A model generated the notes under the pieces. The model was given only the letters and a program-made list of their open reading frames with translations, ran no database searches and was not told the DNA's origin. A program made the position numbers and the translations under genes. From a virus, in the IMG/VR virus record IMGVR_UViG_3300032164_000012, positions 1-63,745 of that record: DNA of 63,745 nucleotides, one strand, 5' to 3'. Positions 1 through 6,680 of the stretch are shown here, in pieces; positions within the stretch are counted from its first letter, which is position 1; every line of letters begins with the position of its first letter.

Positions 1-35
1 GTCCGGCCTGCGTTGCCGAGAGGATGGGCTACTGA
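1..35 (+). CDS. 3' end of an upstream gene (partial)
   Basis: An open frame enters from the left edge and ends at TGA 33-35, giving the tail ...CVAERMGY. The stop overlaps the next start as TGATG, the usual coupling in this window. Too short to assign a function. Confidence 0.35.
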   Translation, partial: PACVAERMGY

Positions 36-322
36 TGCCACGCAAGCCCCGCCATCTTCAACCGAACGTCCGTCGACGGCTGGTCGAGCTGTCTCCCCGG
101 GTGAAGCCTGGCTCCAGTGTGCGTCTATGGGCCTACGGATTCGCTGACCTCGCCTGCTTGACGGGGATGACGGAGGCCGCCGTCCGACAGGCAGTCTTGC
201 GTAGGCAGTTCGACCCCAGCAGCCTGGAGTCGGTGTGGCGCTACGTCTTCCATCGTCGTCTCCAGAGCCTTCCCTCAGCCATCCAGAACATAGCCCAACA
301 TATCCTGGCGATCCTCCCGTGA
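35..322 (+). CDS. Small basic protein, possible helix-turn-helix
   Basis: 95 aa, strongly basic N-terminus (MPRKPRHLQPNVRRR). The middle (LACLTGMTEAAVRQAVLRR, about residues 40-58) has the spacing of a helix-turn-helix, suggesting a DNA-binding early protein. The start overlaps the preceding stop (TGATG). No family recognised; the HTH call is an inference from sequence pattern only. Confidence 0.55.
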   Translation: MPRKPRHLQPNVRRRLVELSPRVKPGSSVRLWAYGFADLACLTGMTEAAVRQAVLRRQFDPSSLESVWRYVFHRRLQSLPSAIQNIAQHILAILP

Positions 323-330
323 AACTGATG

Positions 331-359
331 TTGACAATCCACCACCTACCTGCTAAGGA
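331..359 (+). promoter_or_regulatory. Promoter of the TTGACAATC family (leaderless type)
   Basis: -35 TTGACA at 331-336, 17-bp spacer, extended -10 TGC-TAAGGA at 354-359. The next ATG is at 366, only 7 nt beyond the -10, so the transcript should begin at or next to the start codon. Confidence 0.7.
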
Positions 360-365
360 TCACCT

Positions 366-671
366 ATGTCTTCGATCAAGACGACCTTCTCCTGCGGACA
401 CTGCGGCAAAGGGAGCTTCTGCCACCGCTGCAAGGACGCGGAGCGCTTCGAGGCCCTAGCGACCGTTCCAGGTCCGAAGAAGACCAAGCCCATGACCGAG
501 GAGGCCAGACAGGCTCTGGCCAAGCATGAAGCTGCGCAGAAGCACGCCGAGTTCGAGGCAGCGGCATTGCGGTCGGTCCTGCCCAGGGCGAAGTTCAAGG
601 CGGAGTGGGATCGCAAGAACCAGGTGACCGTGCCGGCGACTAGGAACCAGGATACCGGCATCGAGCCTTGA
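366..671 (+). CDS. Small zinc-ribbon-like protein
   Basis: 101 aa. The N-terminus has CGHCGKGSFCHRC (about residues 10-22), two CxxC-type pairs that could bind one zinc. The rest is charged and helical (TEEARQALAKHEAAQKHAEFEAAALRS). Likely leaderless, since the promoter -10 ends 7 nt upstream of the ATG. One of a large set of small Cys-pair proteins in this half of the window. Function unknown. Confidence 0.65.
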   Translation: MSSIKTTFSCGHCGKGSFCHRCKDAERFEALATVPGPKKTKPMTEEARQALAKHEAAQKHAEFEAAALRSVLPRAKFKAEWDRKNQVTVPATRNQDTGIEP

Positions 672-734
672 CCGCCACCGACGGATCGGCAGAGTGCTCC
701 GGGGACGGCTGGGACTTGATAACGGAGGTGCAAG

Positions 735-1127
735 GTGGCTGACAAGCTCGATGTCTACGAGGATCGTTACCAGTACCGGATCGCCTGGTTCTTCCAGGAC
801 GAGGACGACGACATGGGCGGCATCCTCGGGAAAGGCGGCGAGCACTTCACCGAGAAGGATCTGAAGAAGGCCGGGGCTGATTCTCGTCGTCCCGACAGTG
901 ACGGCGACGACGACTGGGAACACATCAAGGCCTCGATAGCTGTGATGAACTCGCCAGGCATCGAGCGGGACTCGAAGGGCTTTTTCTGGAAGTCGAAGAA
1001 GGATGCCCTCAACGCCCTCAAGATGGCCAAGGCAGCGATACGCGACAAGAGCGACAAGCCCTGGCCACTGTGGGCGATGCAGGCGCAAGCGGCCAGATGG
1101 AAGCCCCCGAAGGGGTGGACACCCTAG
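735..1127 (+). CDS. Hypothetical acidic protein
   Basis: 130 aa starting at GTG 735 behind a good SD (GGAGGTG). It is rich in Asp/Glu near the N-terminus (FFQDEDDD) and in Trp near the C-terminus (PWPLWAMQAQAARWKPPKGW). The stop TAG 1125-1127 overlaps the GTG of the macro-domain gene, so the two are translationally coupled. No family recognised. Confidence 0.65.
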   Translation: MADKLDVYEDRYQYRIAWFFQDEDDDMGGILGKGGEHFTEKDLKKAGADSRRPDSDGDDDWEHIKASIAVMNSPGIERDSKGFFWKSKKDALNALKMAKAAIRDKSDKPWPLWAMQAQAARWKPPKGWTP

Positions 1128-1633
1128 TGCGGCGCGCCGAGGGAGACCTCTGGGTCTGGCTGGGCAAGGCGTGGATCGTCGTGCCGACCAACATCGGCTG
1201 GGGGCGCGTGCCTCCGAAGGACGACGCCTACGCTCGCGTCGGTCCCAATCCCATGAAGGCGGGGGTGGCGCTAGGCGTCTCGGAGCGATTCCCAGTGCTA
1301 CCTCTGCTGTACGGGCACTTCTGCCAGCTCCAAGGAGCCAGTACGCCCGTAGTCTACACGGATGAGGGCCTGATCCTCTTCCCGACGAAATCGCTCAAGG
1401 TCGACGCGCCCTGGAAGTCCTGGGACCAGAAGGCGTCGCTGGAGTTGCTCCGCCGCAGCATCAACGAATTGACGCTGCTCCAGTTGCCGGATGACCGCGA
1501 GGTCGCGCTGCCCTTGGTCGGTTGCGGAGCCGGCAAGCTGGCCAAGAAAGCAGTGTTGGACGAGCTGAAAGTCCTGGGGGACCGCTTCGTCCTTGTCAGT
1601 CAGCCGGTCAAGACGGAGCCCCTCCCATTCTAG
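1127..1633 (+). CDS. Macro-domain protein, DarG/TARG1-like ADP-ribosyl hydrolase candidate
   Basis: 168 aa from GTG 1127, which overlaps the previous stop (TAGTG); the frame is open further upstream to 1070, but one-base coupling is the local habit. Seen: an early strand ending in Asn (IVVPTNIGW), a loop NPMKAGVALGVSERFP, the motif FPTK (Lys about 88) and PLVGCGAGKL (about 128-137). This order matches macro domains of the DarG/TARG1 branch, where the Lys of the TK motif attacks ADP-ribose on DNA thymidine or on glutamate. Inference: it removes ADP-ribose from phage DNA or proteins. The protein ends TEPLPF. It sits close to an ADP-ribosylglycohydrolase and a NADAR gene. A pure ADP-ribose binder is possible. 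Confidence 0.72.
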   Translation: MRRAEGDLWVWLGKAWIVVPTNIGWGRVPPKDDAYARVGPNPMKAGVALGVSERFPVLPLLYGHFCQLQGASTPVVYTDEGLILFPTKSLKVDAPWKSWDQKASLELLRRSINELTLLQLPDDREVALPLVGCGAGKLAKKAVLDELKVLGDRFVLVSQPVKTEPLPF

Positions 1634-1648
1634 CGACCATGTGGTCGC
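1633..1648. repeat. Dispersed palindrome GCGACC-ATGT-GGTCGC (copy 1)
   Basis: 16-bp element with 6-7 bp arms, beginning on the last base of the macro gene stop and lying 13 nt before the ATG of the next gene, whose SD (GAGG) directly follows. One of seven related copies. Confidence 0.85.
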
Positions 1649-1660
1649 AATCGAGGACCG

Positions 1661-1858
1661 ATGACCAAAGCCAAGCAGCATGAGTGGGACGTGAGATACT
1701 TCAACAGCAAGCTACTTGGGGGTATCAGCGCCATCGTGAAGGCAAGGCTGTCGAAGCTCGAGGGGGAGGGCTGGGAGGTATTCTCAATCTTCACTCCAGG
1801 AGAAGCCCTGATAGGGGTAGTGGTGCGAAGGACAAAAAAGCGGTGTGGCACGACCTGA
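1661..1858 (+). CDS. Small hypothetical protein
   Basis: 65 aa; C-terminal pattern GEGWEVFSIFTPGEALIGVVVRR resembles small beta-rich DUF4177-like proteins (strand, turn, strand around a WEV motif), but this is a weak likeness. It lies behind palindrome copy 1 and a GAGG SD. Its TGA overlaps the next ATG (TGATG). Confidence 0.6.
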   Translation: MTKAKQHEWDVRYFNSKLLGGISAIVKARLSKLEGEGWEVFSIFTPGEALIGVVVRRTKKRCGTT

Positions 1859-2187
1859 TGTGGAAGCAGGCCCCTTGGGCCGTTGGTGGCTTCGCAATCG
1901 CCCAGGCCGTCGCCTCCAGTCGAGAGCCTGCATGGGTAGCATTCTTGTGCCTCAGCACCTTCGCCCTCATCGTCCTGCGCATGGTCGGCCAGAATCACCG
2001 GACGCTGATCCGGATCACCTGCGCGTGCTGCGGACAGACTGCCCTGATTAGCTGTCGCCCCGAAGAGACAGCCGAGACCGTCCGGATCTTCGTACCAAGG
2101 ACGTGGATGTGGGCACAAGGACCGGCACAAACCGAGGTCCAAGTCTGTTGCTACGCCTGCAAAATTAGAGTCGAACAGAGGTCTTGA
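1858..2187 (+). CDS. Small membrane protein with Cys pairs
   Basis: 109 aa from ATG 1858, coupled by TGATG. Residues about 5-45 form two hydrophobic segments (WAVGGFAIAQAVA and WVAFLCLSTFALIVLRMV) that can span the membrane. The following domain has CACCGQ and CCYACK, a possible zinc site facing the cytoplasm. No family recognised. Confidence 0.65.
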   Translation: MWKQAPWAVGGFAIAQAVASSREPAWVAFLCLSTFALIVLRMVGQNHRTLIRITCACCGQTALISCRPEETAETVRIFVPRTWMWAQGPAQTEVQVCCYACKIRVEQRS

Positions 2188-2212
2188 CAATCACCTACCT
2201 GTTTGCTACATT
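2184..2212 (+). promoter_or_regulatory. Promoter of the TTGACAATC family
   Basis: TTGACA 2184-2189, 17-bp spacer, TTGC-TACATT with -10 at 2207-2212. It overlaps the end of the membrane protein gene and drives the ADP-ribosylglycohydrolase; a clear SD (ACAGGAGG) follows. Confidence 0.8.
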
Positions 2213-2229
2213 AGAGACAGGAGGATCGA

Positions 2230-3327
2230 GTGGGCAAAGATCGAGCACGAGGCACCCTGATGGGCCAGGCGGTAGGGGACGCCCTGGGAACGACCCTCGA
2301 GTTCCGCCATCTTCCCCACCAGCCCTGGGGAGCTTTCAAGGCTCCCTACCGCCCTCTCGAGGGCAAGGGACCGTTCGGGCTCGATCCTGGCCAAGTGACC
2401 GATGACACCCAGCTCGCGGTCGCTCTGGCCTGCAGCCTGATGGAGCGGAAGAGAATCGATCCGGTCGACCTCATGGACCGCTACGCGGCTTGGCGGCATG
2501 GGGCGTTCGATGTTGGCGGCCAGACATCGGGAGCGATCAGCTCCTACGAGGCTGCTCACAAGGGCAGGGGGATCTTGAAGGACCAGGCGGCCGTGACGGC
2601 TGGTCGCCAGTCCTGGGCCGGCGGAGGCCGTAGGAGCGCCGGCAACGGCAGCTTGATGCGTACCTCGCCTCTAGCGGTCTTCATGGCAGGGCAAGGCGCA
2701 CAGGCCCTCCGGTGGGCCGCCCGCGAGGAGTCGGCGACCACCCACGCCGACCCCAGGTGCATGATCGCCTGCGCGGCCTTCGACAGCGCCATCGCCTACG
2801 CGCTCACGCACCCGCACGCGACACGGGAATCGATGCTGATCGCCGCCAGTTTCGCGATAGCCGATTCCCGAGCTGACATGCTCGACCAGATCAAGGACGA
2901 CATCTTCACCAAGGAGGAGATTGAGACAGCAGCCGCCCAACTAGACCTCGATCTCTGCATGGCGCTCGAGCCAGACCCCCTCCTCTACGACGAGCAGTTA
3001 TGGGAGAAGGACGACATGCTGAAGCGGGTCACAACCTCTCTCGACATGCACGGGTCACAGGGCTTCGTCCGGGTGGCCTTCCGCCTAGCCTTCTGGGAGC
3101 TGATGCACGCCCCGACCTTCCAGGCCGGACTCATCGACTGCGTTGATCGTGGTGGAGATAGCGACACGAACGGAGCCATCGCCGGAGCGTTGCTGGGGAG
3201 TTGGTTCGGTGAGAAGGCGATCCCCGCCGAGTGGTGCAGCCAGGTCATGAGCGCCCTCAAGGACAAGCCGGATTCTCGCTGGTGGATGACCTACCACCCG
3301 AGGCTGATGATGGAGATGGTCTCGTGA
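2230..3327 (+). CDS. ADP-ribosylglycohydrolase (DraG/ARH family)
   Basis: 365 aa, GTG start with SD ACAGGAGG. Family hallmarks are all present: GQAVGDALG near residue 12, TDDTQ (about 57-61) and the C-terminal DRGGDSDTNGAIAGALLG (about 307-324), which supply the two-metal site in DraG/ARH enzymes. GNGSLMR (about 141-147) is also typical. Known role of the family: hydrolysis of ADP-ribose from Arg, Ser or other acceptors. It has its own promoter, and the next gene overlaps by GTGA. Inference: it reverses a host ADP-ribosylation or recycles ADP-ribose, with the macro and NADAR genes nearby. Confidence 0.92.
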   Translation: MGKDRARGTLMGQAVGDALGTTLEFRHLPHQPWGAFKAPYRPLEGKGPFGLDPGQVTDDTQLAVALACSLMERKRIDPVDLMDRYAAWRHGAFDVGGQTSGAISSYEAAHKGRGILKDQAAVTAGRQSWAGGGRRSAGNGSLMRTSPLAVFMAGQGAQALRWAAREESATTHADPRCMIACAAFDSAIAYALTHPHATRESMLIAASFAIADSRADMLDQIKDDIFTKEEIETAAAQLDLDLCMALEPDPLLYDEQLWEKDDMLKRVTTSLDMHGSQGFVRVAFRLAFWELMHAPTFQAGLIDCVDRGGDSDTNGAIAGALLGSWFGEKAIPAEWCSQVMSALKDKPDSRWWMTYHPRLMMEMVS

Positions 3328-3662
3328 CACTCACAGTAGACATCGTCAGTGCGCTAGCCGTCGGAATTCATCCGGCCTGGCTACTAGAGGTGAAGACACT
3401 TGAGGAGGCGGAGACACAAGCCGTGGCCGAGAACGCCCCGCACCGTGCCGACCGCCTCACCCGAGGAGGCCACCCTCCGGACGGGCCGTTCATGTTCGCG
3501 CAAGCGGAGTGGGAGCGCTTCAAGACCAAGCTTCAGCCCGGGGACGAGTTGTGGAGCTTCTGCTCTCCAGCCGCGACATGGCAGAGCCTGAGCGGGCGCG
3601 CGGGCTACTGCATCCTCCGAGGAGAAGTTCTGATCGCGGCTTTCGTCACCCGCCTCAACTAG
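3324..3662 (+). CDS. Hypothetical protein following the ADP-ribosylglycohydrolase
   Basis: 112 aa from GTG 3324 (GTGA overlap with the previous stop; the frame is open upstream but that part is a shadow). The sequence contains FMFAQAEWERFKTKLQPGDELWSFCSPAATWQ, suggesting a compact alpha/beta protein. Its coupling to the hydrolase suggests a shared role. No family recognised. Confidence 0.65.
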   Translation: MTLTVDIVSALAVGIHPAWLLEVKTLEEAETQAVAENAPHRADRLTRGGHPPDGPFMFAQAEWERFKTKLQPGDELWSFCSPAATWQSLSGRAGYCILRGEVLIAAFVTRLN

Positions 3663-3676
3663 GAGACCGGCACGCC

Positions 3677-3705
3677 TTGACAATCGGCCGGCAACCGGCT
3701 ACAGC
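3677..3705 (+). promoter_or_regulatory. Promoter of the TTGACAATC family (leaderless type)
   Basis: TTGACA 3677-3682, 17-bp spacer, -10 TACAGC 3700-3705. ATG follows at 3712, six bases beyond the -10, and no SD fits between. Confidence 0.7.
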
Positions 3706-3711
3706 AGACGC

Positions 3712-4116
3712 ATGGCGGACATCAACATTGCGGAGCTGGCGACTCTGGGGGCACAGATCGCCGAGCTGGGGATGAAGCTCGCGGAGATGCGGGCGCGACG
3801 GGAAGCGGTGAACGTGGAGATCTTGGCGGTGGAGAAGGACCTCCTACCCCTCATCACCAAGCACGCCCAGCTGATCGCGTCCATCACCGGCCAGGTAGCA
3901 CAGATCCCGCAGGTCTTCCCGACGGTGCAAGCCGTGCCGACCGCCCTCCCAGGTACCCCGTCGTCTGTCACCTCCAGCAATCCCTCGAAAGAACGCATCG
4001 TCCAGTACCTCAAGCGGTGCGAGCCGGGGTCTTCTGCGCTCGAAATCGCCGAGCAGATTCACGTCGATCCCACCCTGGTCCGCGAGGTAATGGCAGACTT
4101 GCGACGCGGCGGCTAA
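3712..4116 (+). CDS. Coiled-coil protein with C-terminal winged-helix-like domain
   Basis: 134 aa. Residues 5-65 are heptad-rich (AELATLGAQIAELGMKLAEMRARREAV) and should form a coiled coil. A Pro/Thr/Ser linker follows (about 70-92). The last 45 residues (SKERIVQYLKRCEPGSSALEIAEQIHVDPTLVREVMADLRRGG) have the layout of a winged helix, so it may be an oligomeric DNA-binding regulator. Probably leaderless. Function inferred from pattern only. Confidence 0.65.
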   Translation: MADINIAELATLGAQIAELGMKLAEMRARREAVNVEILAVEKDLLPLITKHAQLIASITGQVAQIPQVFPTVQAVPTALPGTPSSVTSSNPSKERIVQYLKRCEPGSSALEIAEQIHVDPTLVREVMADLRRGG

Positions 4117-4139
4117 TGTCCGTGCTAGGATCGACTACC

Positions 4140-4472
4140 ATGAGGATCTTGGTGGTCGACCTCAGCGAGGCTCGCCGCAAGAGCTTCGAGGAGAAGCTGA
4201 TCGACCACCGAGTCGTGATGGCCGACAACTATATCGATGCAGCCCTGATGCTCGAGCTAACCCCGCGCTTCGACCTGGTCTACCTGGACCACGATCTCAA
4301 ACCAAAAACCGGTCTGGACCTCATACGGTTCGTGACTTCCAACCTGATGATCGACCGATGGCCTCGTCGGGTCATCATCCATTCACAGGACAACCTGGAA
4401 TCCAGGCGCATCAAGTATGCTTGCGACCTGGCTGGAATCTGGTGCCTGATCCGCCCCTTTCCTCCCTCTTGA
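4140..4472 (+). CDS. cREC-type receiver-like protein
   Basis: 110 aa from ATG 4140. It has a receiver-like fold pattern: MRILVVDLSEARRKSF, then LVYLDHDLKPKTGLDLIRFV and RVIIHSQDN. The LDHDL motif is typical of the cREC (cyclic-phosphate-processing receiver) family rather than of phospho-accepting receivers. Immediately upstream lies an extended -10 (TGC-TAGGAT, 4123-4131) without a good -35, so it may be leaderless. It sits between ADP-ribose enzymes and may act on a nucleotide or RNA phosphate; that is inference. Confidence 0.65.
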   Translation: MRILVVDLSEARRKSFEEKLIDHRVVMADNYIDAALMLELTPRFDLVYLDHDLKPKTGLDLIRFVTSNLMIDRWPRRVIIHSQDNLESRRIKYACDLAGIWCLIRPFPPS

Positions 4473-4497
4473 CAATCCTCCATGAGATTGCTATAGT
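4469..4497 (+). promoter_or_regulatory. Promoter of the TTGACAATC family (leaderless type)
   Basis: TTGACA 4469-4474, 17-bp spacer, -10 TATAGT 4492-4497, the NADAR start codon at 4504. Only AGGGAC separates the -10 from ATG. Confidence 0.8.
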
Positions 4498-4503
4498 AGG
4501 GAC

Positions 4504-4944
4504 ATGACGAGCCCCCTCGTGATCAATAGCTTCTCCGGCAAGTACGGCTTCCTCAGTAACTTCTATCCCTGTGTAGTCACCTTTGAGGGCAAGAGCTACC
4601 CATCCACGGAGCACGCCTTCCAGGCCGCCAAGACCTACAACCCGATCGAGCGCAACCTGATCGCTCTAGCCAAAACACCGGCTGACGCTAAGAAGCTCGG
4701 ACGCAAAGCCCAACTCCGCCCCGATTGGGAACAGGTCAAGGACGACGTGATGCGAGAGCTGCTCTGGCAGAAGTTCCAGATCACTGAGATGCGCTATCGC
4801 CTTCTCGACACAGGCGACGCCGAGCTGATCGAGGGCAACCACTGGAACGACACCTACTGGGGGGTTTGTGATGGCAAGGGGGCTAACCGCCTCGGGCAGC
4901 TTCTGATGGAGGTTCGTGGCCTCCTCCCTCCCAGCCTGTTGTAA
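4504..4944 (+). CDS. NADAR (YbiA-like) ADP-ribose/riboflavin N-glycosidase
   Basis: 146 aa, the full length of the family. Hallmarks: FSGKYGFLSNFYP (about 6-18), YPSTEHAFQAAK (about 33-44) and GNHWNDTYWGVCDGKGANRLG (about 111-131). NADAR proteins include YbiA, acting on riboflavin intermediates, and the antitoxins of DarT1-type systems, which remove ADP-ribose from guanine in DNA. Expression should be strong and leaderless from the promoter at 4469. With a macro domain and an ARH enzyme nearby, a role in removing DNA ADP-ribosylation is more likely than riboflavin metabolism, for which there are no other genes here. Confidence 0.88.
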   Translation: MTSPLVINSFSGKYGFLSNFYPCVVTFEGKSYPSTEHAFQAAKTYNPIERNLIALAKTPADAKKLGRKAQLRPDWEQVKDDVMRELLWQKFQITEMRYRLLDTGDAELIEGNHWNDTYWGVCDGKGANRLGQLLMEVRGLLPPSLL

Positions 4945-4968
4945 TCTCGAACTTCTTAGTCCTATACT
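4939..4968 (+). promoter_or_regulatory. Weak promoter, leaderless type
   Basis: TTGTAA 4939-4944, 18-bp spacer, -10 TATACT 4963-4968; the next ATG is at 4975, six bases on. The -35 departs from TTGACA. Confidence 0.45.
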
Positions 4969-4974
4969 CGGTCC

Positions 4975-5205
4975 ATGCCTGCGGGTATCCGGACCTTGAT
5001 CGAACAGCTACGTACTCTCCTGGAGAATGACGCCGAGGCGGTGGCTAGGGAAGAGATGAACAGCCATCGAGAGAAGATGGCCAAAGCGCAGCAGCGGGGG
5101 GATACTCAGGCGGCGCAGTACTGGCAGAAGCTTGCCATGGACAAGCTGGGCGAAGTCCAAGCTCTGCGGGCCGCCAAGGCGAAGACGGTCAAGCCACAGA
5201 CATAG
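4975..5205 (+). CDS. Small helical protein
   Basis: 76 aa, almost entirely predicted helix (LIEQLRTLLENDAEAVAREEMNSHREKMAKAQQRG). Likely leaderless. Its stop overlaps palindrome copy 2, and the only minus-strand gene converges on it from the right. Function unknown. Confidence 0.6.
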   Translation: MPAGIRTLIEQLRTLLENDAEAVAREEMNSHREKMAKAQQRGDTQAAQYWQKLAMDKLGEVQALRAAKAKTVKPQT

Positions 5206-5220
5206 CGACCACATGGTCGC
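5205..5220. repeat. Dispersed palindrome GCGACC-ACAT-GGTCGC (copy 2)
   Basis: Begins at the last base of the preceding stop and lies between two convergent genes. No U-tract follows on either strand (AAAT follows on +), so it is not a standard terminator. Confidence 0.85.
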
Positions 5221-5229
5221 AAATCCGAG

Positions 5230-5481
5230 TTAGGTAGGCTCACTCTCATCATCATCTTCCGGAGGTAGCATTCGGGTGATACCGGCCAGGAAGTGCGCCA
5301 GCTCAACAGCATGTGCCCGCGAGATAGTGACGAGGGTTCGACGCTGGATGGGGCCGCGTTCGGCGATGGCGAAGATGAAACCCTCCTGGGTCCTGATCAC
5401 GTCAAGGCTCTCGATGGGTTTCCCATCAGGAACCTGTACAGCCACCACCGGAATCTGAAGCACGTCCTTCTTGTCGGCCAT
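5230..5481 (-). CDS. Only minus-strand gene: 83-aa hypothetical protein
   Basis: 83 aa, MADKKDVLQIPVVAVQVPDGKP... with regular alternation of beta-like and helical stretches (TRRTLVTISRAHAVELAHFLAGI-like) and an acidic tail (PPEDDDESEPT). No + strand gene covers 5230-5600, so this is not an antisense shadow. On the minus strand the upstream 120 bases hold an extended -10 TTGCTATCT about 25 nt before the ATG, but no good -35 or SD. Divergent from the gene at 5602. Function unknown. Confidence 0.6.
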   Translation of the reverse strand: MADKKDVLQIPVVAVQVPDGKPIESLDVIRTQEGFIFAIAERGPIQRRTLVTISRAHAVELAHFLAGITRMLPPEDDDESEPT

Positions 5482-5550
5482 GAAGAGATCGTGCCTGATC
5501 GACTTCCAGATAGCAACGTTCGCCGACGGGGGGAGGCTCCTTCAAGGGCT

Positions 5551-5578
5551 TAGACAAGTAGCACTCTTCCCCTAGGCA
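5551..5578 (+). promoter_or_regulatory. Degenerate promoter in the divergent intergenic region
   Basis: TAGACA 5551-5556, 16-bp spacer, TAGGCA 5573-5578, for the gene at 5602. The 120-bp region 5482-5601 separates divergent genes and carries signals for both directions. Confidence 0.35.
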
Positions 5579-5601
5579 TCGAGATCGGTTAGGCTCTCCA
5601 T

Positions 5602-5799
5602 GTGATCCGTCATCTCATCCAAGCTCTGCGCGAAGCCGCCGACGTCTGGAGTCCCGACCCTGAGAAGGACGCCGACATCGATCAAGATCCGGCGACCAAG
5701 GCGAAGGCCAAGAAGAAGTTCACAATGGCCGCGCTGCGCTGCCCCAGCGGTGAAGAGCCCAAGATGACCTTTGGCGTGCTACGCTGTCCGGGCAAGTAG
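5602..5799 (+). CDS. Small hypothetical protein
   Basis: 65 aa from GTG 5602. It contains two short similar stretches (MAALRCPSGEEPK and MTFGVLRCPGK), so the C-terminal part may be an internal duplication around LRCP. No SD is evident. Function unknown; moderate confidence that it is real, from codon use and lack of alternatives. Confidence 0.5.
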   Translation: MIRHLIQALREAADVWSPDPEKDADIDQDPATKAKAKKKFTMAALRCPSGEEPKMTFGVLRCPGK

Positions 5800-5809
5800 G
5801 GAGAACCAG

Positions 5810-6190
5810 ATGCCGTTCGATCCCAAGACCGACCACGAGATCCGCCGCCTGATAGGCCTGGAGAACAGCCGGCCTGGCTTCGACGAGGCGACCAAGTACA
5901 GCCCCGTCCTCAAGGAGGAGAAGGAGCGGCCGATCACCCAGCAGGAGTTGCGGGTGCTGTCTGGCACCGGGCATCAGTACGAGGGGTTCGAGGGGAAAAC
6001 CGACGCCGCTTACGAGAAGGAGAAGCGCGAAAAGACCGATGCGGCCATCCTCGCGGCGGCTCGCGCCATCTGGCAGGTGGTAGACCCGGGTGGAAGTGGC
6101 GGGTCTGCGTTCCAGGGACTCGTCCACACCATCGAGATAAAGCTGGAGAAACACATTCACGACGTCATCGATGGTCTGGCCTCAGAGTAG
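5810..6190 (+). CDS. Hypothetical charged protein
   Basis: 126 aa from ATG 5810 behind SD AGGGAGA; the frame extends 13 codons upstream but without an SD. Highly charged and helical (LKEEKERPITQQELRVL; AYEKEKREKTDAAILAAARAIW), with a Gly-rich turn (DPGGSGGSAF) before a last helix. It is followed three bases later by the spanin-like gene. Function unknown. Confidence 0.65.
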   Translation: MPFDPKTDHEIRRLIGLENSRPGFDEATKYSPVLKEEKERPITQQELRVLSGTGHQYEGFEGKTDAAYEKEKREKTDAAILAAARAIWQVVDPGGSGGSAFQGLVHTIEIKLEKHIHDVIDGLASE

Positions 6191-6193
6191 GCG

Positions 6194-6670
6194 ATGACAC
6201 GCCACCTCGTCTTCAGCGCCCTCCTGGTCCTGACCGCTTGCCGGCCTCTCCTGCCGACAGCGCCAACGGTGCCTCCAGGTGAGCGGCGCGTCGAGGACAC
6301 CCCGCTACCGCCGGACCCGAAGGACCTTCCGGTGGTCCTTCCCGAAGGTGGGGACTCGACCGAATGGACCGAATCGATCGAAGTAGGACAGCACGTCGAC
6401 CGAGCCGGCATCCTGATCAGCGAAGGCTATGCCGGACGTGTTGCCCTCTTCAAGATCGGCTACAAAGAGCTGCGGACCTACTACGAAGCCGACCGCTCCG
6501 TGTGGCGCGCTCACCGAGATCTCTACGAGACCAGGCTGCGCCTCGGTGACGTAGCCATCCAAGAGCTGCAACCGAGCTGGTGGGACAACAACAAGTTCTC
6601 CCTCGGCGTGATGGGCGGCTTCGTTGTCGGAACGGCCGTGGTGCTGGGCGTCCTCGCCCTCACGAACTAG
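6194..6670 (+). CDS. Lipoprotein with C-terminal membrane segment (u-spanin candidate)
   Basis: 158 aa. The N-terminus MTRHLVFSALLVLTAC is a lipoprotein signal peptide with lipobox LTAC and Cys 16 as lipidation site. A Pro-rich stretch (PPGERRVEDTPLPPDPKDLP) is followed by a helical middle (RTYYEADRSVWRAHRDLYETRLRLG), and the C-terminus (about 137-157, GVMGGFVVGTAVVLGVLALT) is a membrane helix. Outer-membrane lipidation plus inner-membrane anchor in one chain is the layout of unimolecular spanins, which fuse the two membranes at lysis of Gram-negative hosts. No holin or endolysin is adjacent, so the role is inferred. Confidence 0.6.
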   Translation: MTRHLVFSALLVLTACRPLLPTAPTVPPGERRVEDTPLPPDPKDLPVVLPEGGDSTEWTESIEVGQHVDRAGILISEGYAGRVALFKIGYKELRTYYEADRSVWRAHRDLYETRLRLGDVAIQELQPSWWDNNKFSLGVMGGFVVGTAVVLGVLALTN

Positions 6671-6680
6671 GAGCCAGATC

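Noticed and set aside
4504-4944. NADAR protein as a riboflavin-pathway enzyme
   Set aside because: No other riboflavin genes occur here, and its neighbours are ADP-ribose enzymes.
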